Assembly: GCF_001690685.1 (NCBI RefSeq)
Contig: NZ_LZGL01000017.1
Coordinates: 248,001 to 312,000 of the forward strand
Length of the DNA: 64,000 nucleotides
Direction of reading: 5' to 3'
DNA from: Gilliamella sp. wkB112
Lineage (GTDB): Bacteria > Pseudomonadota > Gammaproteobacteria > Enterobacterales > Orbaceae
The translations under genes were made by a program, and so were the position numbers. Positions within the stretch are counted from its first letter, which is position 1, and each line of letters begins with the position of its first letter. This document shows positions 57,752-64,000 of the stretch, in pieces. The notes beneath the pieces were generated by a model. It worked only from the letters and a program-made list of their open reading frames with translations. It did no database searches and was not told the DNA's origin.

Positions 57752-59125
57752 ATGAATAACAAAGTAAAAAAATTTGAACCTAACTGGGATAGTCTTGATA
57801 GTAGAGTTATACCTGAATGGTTCCAAAAAGCTAAATTTGGCATTTTCATTCATTGGGGTGTTTATTCAGTCCCTGCTTGGAGAAAAGTAAATAATGCTCT
57901 ATTTGGTTCTTATGCCGAATGGTATTATGCCAGTGTTTATAGTGACTACAATAATAATGATGATGACTTCCACAGCCGAATTTATGGCAAAGATTTTTTA
58001 TACCGTGATTTTGCGAAAAGTTTTCATGCAGAACTATTTTCTGCCGAACAATGGGCGGAGTTATTTAAAAAAGCAGGCGCAAAATATGTGGTATTAACGT
58101 CCAAACATCATGAAGGCTATTGCATGTGGCCAACCAAAAATAAACATAAGAAAAATTGGCGAGTGGGTGATGTTGGTCCTAAACAAGATATTCTTGGTTC
58201 TTTGACACAAGCGGTTCGTAATCAAAATATGAAAATGGGCGTTTATTATTCCATGGTTGATTGGGAAACAAACTGGAGTCATCGCCCTAAAAGTGGTTAT
58301 TTTGTGCCTGAAAGAGATAGAAAACTATTTGGTATCTCTGAACAAAAATATCCTGATGAAATATTAATCCCTCAATTAAAAGAATTGGTAGAGTTATACC
58401 AACCATCGGTTATTTTTTCAGATGGAGGGGAATGGGATTTAAGCGAAGAATATAGCCAAGCCAAAGAGTTTTTAGCGTGGCTCTATAATAATGCTCCCAA
58501 TAAAGATGAAGTCGTAGTGAACGATAGATTCTGCGTTGATATGCCTGGTAATCATGGTGATTACTATAGTACAGAATATAACGACAAAGAAGGCTTTGGT
58601 AAAATCCATCCTTGGGAAGAAAGTCGTGGTATAGGCAAATCTTATGGATTTAACCGTGCAGAACAAATTTGTGATTATAGAACTTCAGAACAACTGATAC
58701 ATCAAATGATCGAAATTGTATCTAAAGGTGGTAATTTTTTACTTAATGTAGGTCCTACTGCAGATGGAAGAATTCCATTATTACAACAAGAACGTCTTAT
58801 TGATATTGGCAAATGGATGGAAATAAATAGTGAAGCTATTTATGACACCACATTTACTCATCGCATAAAAACTCCATCGGATTCACATCAATTCGTTACC
58901 GAAAAAGAAAATGTAAATTATTTAATGATGACAGCATGGCCTACTGATAGCATTCAATTACAATTAAATGAAGTAGTAAATGTGAAAGCTTGTTTATTAC
59001 TAACCCATAATGGAGAAATACCAGTCACATTTAACGTCCAAAATGACACCATCATTATTGATCCATTACCATTATCACTAAAAGATAATCTTGTTTTTGC
59101 CTACACAATAAAAGTCGTTTTTTAA
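57752..59125 (+). CDS. Alpha-L-fucosidase, GH29
   Basis: A 457-residue glycoside hydrolase that releases L-fucose from fucosylated glycans or oligosaccharides. GH29 landmarks: WFQKAKFGIFIHWGVYSVPAW near the N-terminus, VLTSKHHEGYCMWP, the probable nucleophile D224 in VIFSDGGEWD, and GGNFLLNVGPTADGRI. The catalytic domain is followed by a short beta-sandwich (about 370-457). No signal peptide is seen, so the enzyme is likely cytoplasmic. AAAAGGA precedes ATG 57752. It supplies fucose to the pathway encoded upstream. Confidence 0.93.
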   Translation: MNNKVKKFEPNWDSLDSRVIPEWFQKAKFGIFIHWGVYSVPAWRKVNNALFGSYAEWYYASVYSDYNNNDDDFHSRIYGKDFLYRDFAKSFHAELFSAEQWAELFKKAGAKYVVLTSKHHEGYCMWPTKNKHKKNWRVGDVGPKQDILGSLTQAVRNQNMKMGVYYSMVDWETNWSHRPKSGYFVPERDRKLFGISEQKYPDEILIPQLKELVELYQPSVIFSDGGEWDLSEEYSQAKEFLAWLYNNAPNKDEVVVNDRFCVDMPGNHGDYYSTEYNDKEGFGKIHPWEESRGIGKSYGFNRAEQICDYRTSEQLIHQMIEIVSKGGNFLLNVGPTADGRIPLLQQERLIDIGKWMEINSEAIYDTTFTHRIKTPSDSHQFVTEKENVNYLMMTAWPTDSIQLQLNEVVNVKACLLLTHNGEIPVTFNVQNDTIIIDPLPLSLKDNLVFAYTIKVVF

Positions 59126-59459
59126 CAATTAAAATATAGAGCGTTGCTTATAGCTCGCTCTACCCCATTGGGTGAAATATCAATATGAATAACAGAAGTT
59201 CAAGATATTAATATTATGCATCAGTGGTACTTTGACTTAATACAAAAATTCATTTAATTCAAATGAATATTATCGTTCCCATCTATTTGACAAGCTGTAA
59301 TTATTCAGACAATTGTAACAATTTTACCATTCATAAGTAGTTAATTCACACTCGTTCAAGTTAATATTTTGCGTGCGGGCATAAAATTATATTAGGTGGC
59401 ATGAAGATTTTTAACAAAGGACGTAATTAAAAATAAAGCGCCCGTTTATAACACTAGAA
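59126..59459. other. Gene-free region after the fucosidase; small hairpins only
   Basis: About 330 bases between convergent genes. A 7-bp perfect dyad (59137-59143 with 59156-59162, TAGAGCG/CGCTCTA) near the fucosidase stop may act as terminator, and an 8-bp AT-rich dyad lies at 59250-59270. No reading frame is supported. Confidence 0.5.
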
Positions 59460-61073
59460 CTAACTTAATGGCATTTCTGATTGCACCACTTTAATAGCTT
59501 TGCTTCTGGTTTTAGATTTTGATGTTCTAAAATGATTAGTGATCCACAATTTATGGTACGGCGGGCACTGTGGGCCTAAATAAATCTTTTCAAGAAAATC
59601 TTCCACTTTGTTGTAATTCACAAATAAACTGTTAGCCAAAGCATAATCTGTAGGGGCTTGGATTTTTTCATCAGCAATATTGGTAATATAAATCACTCGG
59701 CATTCATCTTCGTCTTCAAATGCGGCATGCTTAATTAAGCATGAAATTGGCATTAATGCTAAGGTAATTAATTGATCAAGATTGGTAAATACTTTTAATT
59801 CTTCGCTTGCCTTCAATTTTTGAATTTCTACTTTTATTTCATTTAATAAGTTTCGAATAGCATCAATTTTATTTTGTTCTTCTAATAATTCTATATACTC
59901 AGCCCATTTAGCTTCAATCTCTGCTGATGAACACCCTTGGTGCTCTAAATAGAAGGAAAACTTACTACGCTTGGCAATACTTATATATTCACTATTAGGA
60001 TCAAAATAAAGGCAACGAAATAACGGCAATGGATAAATGCTGGTAGTATTATTTTGGTTAATGTTATCGTTAGAACCAACTGTATCACTATTAGCGATAA
60101 AATCATTGCTAGCCTTTTGGATAGCAATTTTTTCACTTAAAAGATTGATAGCCTCTGCATTAATACTTCGTTCCGCATTTTCGCAAAAAAACTGTTGATT
60201 AAAGACCATACTGACACTTGAACCAACAATATTATTTTCATTACCATAAAGGCGAAATTGATTGAGTGAATTATGATTAAACGAAAAGCTAGCTAAAAAG
60301 CTTTTGATGTCATTATTGGGGTCGGTTTTAATACCCAACCAACTAGTTAAAACTTGGTTTTCAGTTGGGTCATTCATAAAATCAATCACATTTAAACGGA
60401 AATCACTCGGTTCATTCTTTAAAAGGTTAAATAACACACCCGCTCTGGTATAGTGTGCCATCTGTCGTTCAAATTGCTGCTGTTGATCTTGTTTAGATTC
60501 GTCTAATTTGAATGTAACAAGTAATTGCTTCTGAATTTTTTCTGTTAATTCTCTTATTTTACAAATGGGCTCGATAACTAACTTATTACGTTGTTCTTTA
60601 TTCTCAAATAAAGAATGATCACCGTTATTAATCACTGTCAACATAATTTGAGCTATAACATATTTATTAAAATTATTTGAATAAACTACCTTCCGATAAT
60701 ATTCTACTGCGGGTTTTAAATTAGCTGTCGTTTTATTAAAAAAGACATTATCCCCTAATTGACAATTTGCAATATTGGATATAAACACATCGGTACTATT
60801 ACAACAATTTTCGAAAAATTGATTAGCTTGTTTAATTTTATTTTTTTCAAATTGATAAATAATTCCTAATAGACATTGAGCTACCGCATAGGATTGGGGA
60901 TCACTTTGTTTTTCAACCTTATTAAGGTATGATTCTGCTTCTTCAATTTCTTCTTTTTTATTCAGATAAATAAGTCCTAATTCTACTTGAGCTCGTGAAT
61001 ATTCAACATCACCATCTTCGAGAGTGATTTTTTTCAGTTGGGCAATTTGTTGTTCAATAGTGAGTTGTTCCAT
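59460..61073 (-). CDS. TPR-repeat protein with C-terminal DUF2971-like domain
   Basis: A 537-residue cytoplasmic protein. The N-terminal third contains TPR/Sel1-like helical pairs (YSRAQVELGLIYLNKKEEIEEAESYLNKV, YAVAQCLLGIIYQFEKNKIKQANQFFENC). The C-terminal part resembles DUF2971: FLASFSFNHNSLNQFRLYGNENNIVGSSVSMVF, HAAFEDEDECRVIYI and YLGPQCPP, where the family has a Trp/Tyr-x-x-Tyr-Gly and an E-x-E-x-R segment. The function of DUF2971 proteins is not known to me. AGGA lies six bases before ATG 61073. It is flanked by gene-poor DNA, suggestive of an accessory insertion. Confidence 0.72.
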   Translation of the reverse strand: MEQLTIEQQIAQLKKITLEDGDVEYSRAQVELGLIYLNKKEEIEEAESYLNKVEKQSDPQSYAVAQCLLGIIYQFEKNKIKQANQFFENCCNSTDVFISNIANCQLGDNVFFNKTTANLKPAVEYYRKVVYSNNFNKYVIAQIMLTVINNGDHSLFENKEQRNKLVIEPICKIRELTEKIQKQLLVTFKLDESKQDQQQQFERQMAHYTRAGVLFNLLKNEPSDFRLNVIDFMNDPTENQVLTSWLGIKTDPNNDIKSFLASFSFNHNSLNQFRLYGNENNIVGSSVSMVFNQQFFCENAERSINAEAINLLSEKIAIQKASNDFIANSDTVGSNDNINQNNTTSIYPLPLFRCLYFDPNSEYISIAKRSKFSFYLEHQGCSSAEIEAKWAEYIELLEEQNKIDAIRNLLNEIKVEIQKLKASEELKVFTNLDQLITLALMPISCLIKHAAFEDEDECRVIYITNIADEKIQAPTDYALANSLFVNYNKVEDFLEKIYLGPQCPPYHKLWITNHFRTSKSKTRSKAIKVVQSEMPLS

Positions 61074-61483
61074 TGCAATTCCTATTCGGTTTTATCATTA
61101 TGTTCATCAAATGGATAATGTATTTATTTATTTGTTTTTTTATAGGCATAGTTTTAAGGTTTGTTAGTGTTTTTTATGAATGTTTTTTGGTTTTTAATTA
61201 TGCCAACAAACTCATCCCTTTGATGATACCTACAATCTTAATTAACAGTTTAACCATAAGTTAAAAATTTACCAATAGATTAATTAAATGAGCATAATTT
61301 TTGTGATTAAAGTTCTATTATTAACTAAAAATAACTCATATTTTATATTTAATTAAAAATAACAATAATACGCTTACACGGCGTATTTCCTTATATTGCC
61401 AATTAAAACTGGTCAAAAAATCTAATAGCCTTTAAAATGACTCGGACTATCAACGAATAAATAATTTCAAGGGAATTTGATTT

Positions 61484-62398
61484 ATGCCATTTTTTATCCT
61501 AATCGGTATTATCGTTTTATTAGCTATCGTTACCGTTTTCAAAGCAATCACTATTGTTCCTCAAGGTTACCAATACACTATTGAACGTTTTGGTAAATAT
61601 ACTCACACACTTGAACCTGGTTTAAATATTATTATTCCTTTTATGGACGGTATTGGTCGTAAGATCAATATGATGGAACAAGTGTTGGATATTCCGTCGC
61701 AAGAAGTGATTTCAAAAGATAACGCGAATGTACAAATTGATGCAGTTTGTTTTATTCAAGTACAAGAAGCTTCCCGAGCTGCATACCAAGTTAATCAACT
61801 TGAACGCGCTGTTATTAATTTAATGATGACTAATATTCGTACAGTACTGGGGAGCATGGAACTCGATGAGATGCTATCTCAACGCGATCATATTAACTCA
61901 AAATTACTGAGTATTGTGGATGATGCTACCAGTCCTTGGGGAATTAAGATCACTCGTATCGAGATTAGGGATGTTCGCCCACCAGCCGAACTTATTGCCG
62001 CCATGAATGCGCAAATGAAAGCTGAACGTAATAAACGTGCCGAAATTCTTGAAGCTGAAGGTGTTCGCCAAGCTGCGATTTTGCGCTCTGAAGGTGAAAA
62101 ACAATCTGAAATTTTAAAAGCGGAAGGTGAACGTCAAGCTGCATTCTTACAAGCCGAAGCGCGTGAAAGAGCAGCAGAAGCAGAAGCTAAAGCAACACAA
62201 ATGGTTTCGGAAGCGATAGCGGCAGGAAACATCAATGCAATTAACTATTTTGTGGCACAAAAATATACCGATGCCTTACAACAAATTGGTTCAGCAGATA
62301 ATAGTAAAGTCATCATGATGCCTCTTGATGCTGCAAACTTGATGGGAAGTATTGGCGGTATTGCTGAATTAATCAAAGATGCCAAACCAAATAAGTAA
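61484..62398 (+). CDS. qmcA: SPFH/Band 7 membrane protein QmcA
   Basis: A 304-residue stomatin-like protein: one N-terminal membrane segment ([20 protein letters not shown]), an SPFH domain ([29 protein letters not shown]...), and an Ala/Glu-rich coiled coil (about 180-240; [20 protein letters not shown]). Length and sequence match E. coli QmcA (305 residues). Such proteins form large membrane-associated oligomers linked to protease control. AAGGG precedes ATG 61484. The NfeD-family partner follows on the same strand, with the interspersed repeat between them. Confidence 0.94.
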   Translation: MPFFILIGIIVLLAIVTVFKAITIVPQGYQYTIERFGKYTHTLEPGLNIIIPFMDGIGRKINMMEQVLDIPSQEVISKDNANVQIDAVCFIQVQEASRAAYQVNQLERAVINLMMTNIRTVLGSMELDEMLSQRDHINSKLLSIVDDATSPWGIKITRIEIRDVRPPAELIAAMNAQMKAERNKRAEILEAEGVRQAAILRSEGEKQSEILKAEGERQAAFLQAEARERAAEAEAKATQMVSEAIAAGNINAINYFVAQKYTDALQQIGSADNSKVIMMPLDAANLMGSIGGIAELIKDAKPNK

Positions 62399-62419
62399 CC
62401 AATAGCAACAATTTATATT

Positions 62420-62452
62420 GAAACATATGCTTCTCCTGAAACATCTTTACAA
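62420..62452 (+). repeat. Interspersed repeat, copy C, in a perfect hairpin
   Basis: AAACATATGCTTCTCCTGAA followed by ACATCTTTACAA. It shares the CCTGAAACATCTTTACAA core with copy B exactly. Here the flanks form a perfect 9-bp stem (ATGCTTCTC with GAGAAGCAT, to about 62466) that places the core in the loop. Confidence 0.7.
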
Positions 62453-62502
62453 CAAAGAGAAGCATTAACTCAATAACAAAATCAAATAAAAGGTTTCCCA
62501 TA

Positions 62503-62967
62503 ATGAATGATTTTTTTGCGGCCATTTACTATTCACCACATTGGGTATTTATCGCCTTAGGAGGCATTTTATTAATAGCAGAATTGCTGGGCACCGGTGG
62601 TTATGCTTTATGGACTGGAGTTGCAGCAATTATAGTCGGTTTAATCGCTTGGATTTTACCTTTATCATGGCCAATTTTATGGATTTTATTTGCGATTCTA
62701 ACTATAGTAACAGCTTATCTTTGGTGGCTTTGGCTTAAAAAAAATGGCAAAGACAAAGCAAGTAAAGGCGAAATTAACCAACCTCAACAAGATTTAATTG
62801 GCATTAAAACTATTGTAACCGAAGCGATTATTAATGGTTCTGGACGCGTTAAAATCAAAGATGGTAGTTGGTCAGCTCGATGTGATGAAGATTTAGCTAT
62901 TGGCGAATTAGTAGAGGTTGTAGCAGTTGACGGTCTAACCTTAACAATCAAACCGGTAAGTAAATAA
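62503..62967 (+). CDS. NfeD-family protein (YbbJ-like), QmcA partner
   Basis: A 154-residue membrane protein: hydrophobic helices at about 13-32 and 36-75 (WVFIALGGILLIAELLG, WTGVAAIIVGLIAWILPLSW, ILWILFAILTIVTAYLWWLW), then a soluble C-terminal OB-fold-like domain (about 100-154; DLIGIKTIVTEAIINGSGRVKIKDGSWSARC). This is the short NfeD type that pairs with stomatin-like proteins, as YbbJ does with QmcA in E. coli. AAGG lies upstream of ATG 62503. Confidence 0.9.
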   Translation: MNDFFAAIYYSPHWVFIALGGILLIAELLGTGGYALWTGVAAIIVGLIAWILPLSWPILWILFAILTIVTAYLWWLWLKKNGKDKASKGEINQPQQDLIGIKTIVTEAIINGSGRVKIKDGSWSARCDEDLAIGELVEVVAVDGLTLTIKPVSK

Positions 62968-63144
62968 TTGGGGTTCCCATAAATTAATTCTATAACCACT
63001 AATTGTATTTTTGTAGCTAAAAACAAGCCATTGCCTTGTTACTATTTAAACTAGCCTATATAAAAAAGCCCAACTAAGTTGGGCTTAAATCAAGAATAAA
63101 ATACTAACACTACCTAAACGATCAATAACACGTGTGATGTAAGT

Positions 63145-64000
63145 CTACTTATCTAACAAAGTAAATGTTTGTTTATCCTCGGTGGTAGAATCGGTTCCTA
63201 CGAACACATTGAATTTACCTGGTTCAGCCACATATTGCATTTTATCATTCCAGAATTTTAACATTTCCGGTTTGATAACAAATTTAACTTCACCTTTTTC
63301 AAGAGGTTTTAAACTAATTTTTTCAAAACCGATTAACTCTTTAACCGGCCTACTTACAGATGCTGTTACATCTTGCAGATAAAGTTGCACGGTCTGAACA
63401 CCCGTCCTATCACCAATATTTTCTACATTAGCAGTTACCACAATTTCGCCATCTTTAGTCATTTCATTACTTGAAAGCGAGTAATTGATAGTGAAATTGG
63501 TGTAACTCAATCCAAAACCAAATGGAAATAGCGGTTCGTTAGGACTATCAAAATAAGAAGTTGTATATTTACCCATATTTTCAGTACCATGTGGTCGACC
63601 TGTATTCAAATGGCTGTAATAAATCGGAATTTGCCCAACATTATCAGGGAATGTCATTGGTAATTTACCTGATGGATTATAATCGCCATATAAAACATCG
63701 GCTATCGCATTGCCGCCCTCAGTACCTAAAAACCAAGTTTCTAACATGGCATCCGCTTGTTGATACTCTTCAGATAGAGTTAACGGACGACCATTCATTA
63801 GCACAATAACTAATGGTTTGCGCGTGGCTTTTAATGCTTTAATTAAGCGTTTTTGGCTAGCTTGTAGTGATAAATCGGTACGGCTAGATGATTCATGAGC
63901 CATACCCTCGGCTTCACCAACAAAAGCAACGACTACATCGGCTTTTTTAGCTTTCTCAACCGCTTCAGCAATCATTTTATCTGCTGGGCGTTCGTCAAAT
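63145..64000 (-). CDS. bglX: Periplasmic beta-glucosidase BglX (GH3), 3' part
   Basis: The C-terminal 284 residues of a GH3 beta-glucosidase; the gene runs off the right edge (the frame is open to 63999). Visible are the C-terminal (alpha/beta) sandwich with VVVAFVGEAEGMAHESSSRTDLSL and MLETWFLGTEGGNAIADVLYGDYNPSGKLPMTFP, then the fibronectin III-like domain (VQLYLQDVTASVSRPVKELIGFEKI) and end EPGKFNVFVGTDS, all very close to E. coli BglX. The nucleophile-bearing N-terminal barrel and any signal peptide lie outside the window. The ATG at 63975 is internal. Confidence 0.94.
   Translation of the reverse strand, partial: FDERPADKMIAEAVEKAKKADVVVAFVGEAEGMAHESSSRTDLSLQASQKRLIKALKATRKPLVIVLMNGRPLTLSEEYQQADAMLETWFLGTEGGNAIADVLYGDYNPSGKLPMTFPDNVGQIPIYYSHLNTGRPHGTENMGKYTTSYFDSPNEPLFPFGFGLSYTNFTINYSLSSNEMTKDGEIVVTANVENIGDRTGVQTVQLYLQDVTASVSRPVKELIGFEKISLKPLEKGEVKFVIKPEMLKFWNDKMQYVAEPGKFNVFVGTDSTTEDKQTFTLLDK

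Noticed and set aside
61073-61264. Possible small hydrophobic membrane protein (TTG start, or ATG 61100)
   Set aside because: It has hydrophobic composition only. No ribosome-binding site is visible at either start, and AT-rich DNA readily produces such frames. It would need expression evidence.

Overview
The window is a chromosomal segment of an AT-rich gammaproteobacterium. Gene order is strongly enterobacterial (ribA/pgpB/lapA/lapB, ilvLGMEDA, metY-rimP-nusA-infB-rbfA-truB, usg-truA, qmcA-nfeD, trpL-trpE-trpGD-trpCF-trpB-trpA), and proteins such as IF2, NusA, TruB and RibA closely resemble the E. coli ones. The base composition and accessory genes fit best with the Orbaceae (Gilliamella-like insect-gut symbionts). 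That placement is inference from recall and no database was searched.

Layout. 1-7.3 kb: 3' part of ligA, luxS with a small tautomerase, then ribA divergent from pgpB-lapA-lapB-ycfH-roxA. 7.6-11.2 kb: an MFS carrier, a YghA-type dehydrogenase and two paralogous small lipoproteins. 11.3-18.1 kb: the complete ilv operon, led by an Ile/Val/Leu-rich leader peptide and attenuator. 18.2-24.3 kb: a classical autotransporter adhesin, a Gfo/Idh/MocA oxidoreductase and a secreted protein whose 5' end carries an octanucleotide repeat able to switch reading frame. 24.6-30.4 kb: a lactate dehydrogenase-like gene and a sitABCD-type Mn/Fe transporter behind a Fur-box-like site. 30.4-37.6 kb: dnaB, truA, usg, an endonuclease V-like gene, a secreted unknown and a LacI-family regulator. 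36.7-43.0 kb: the metY-rimP-nusA-infB-rbfA-truB cluster on the minus strand. 43.2-50.1 kb: the minus-strand trp operon with a complete promoter, TrpR-like operator, WGWW leader peptide and attenuator. 50.3-59.1 kb: an L-fucose locus. 59.4-64 kb: a TPR/DUF2971 protein, qmcA with an NfeD partner, and the 3' part of bglX.

How the genes work together. The ilv and trp operons look intact and are controlled by leader-peptide attenuation; trp also has a repressor site. The fucose locus holds an AraC-type regulator, an altronate dehydratase-like enzyme, an amidohydrolase, an SDR, a mutarotase, FucP, a NhaC-family antiporter and a GH29 fucosidase. It matches the oxidative, non-phosphorylating fucose pathway known from Campylobacter jejuni rather than the FucIKA route; the keto-deoxy-fuconate aldolase and lactaldehyde dehydrogenase steps are not in this window.

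The observations most worth following up are the octamer repeat with two alternative start codons in different frames, the fucose locus with a paired direct-repeat operator, a three-copy interspersed sequence of about 32 bp, a G9 tract in the trpB active-site loop, and several leader or regulatory structures that gene calling would miss.
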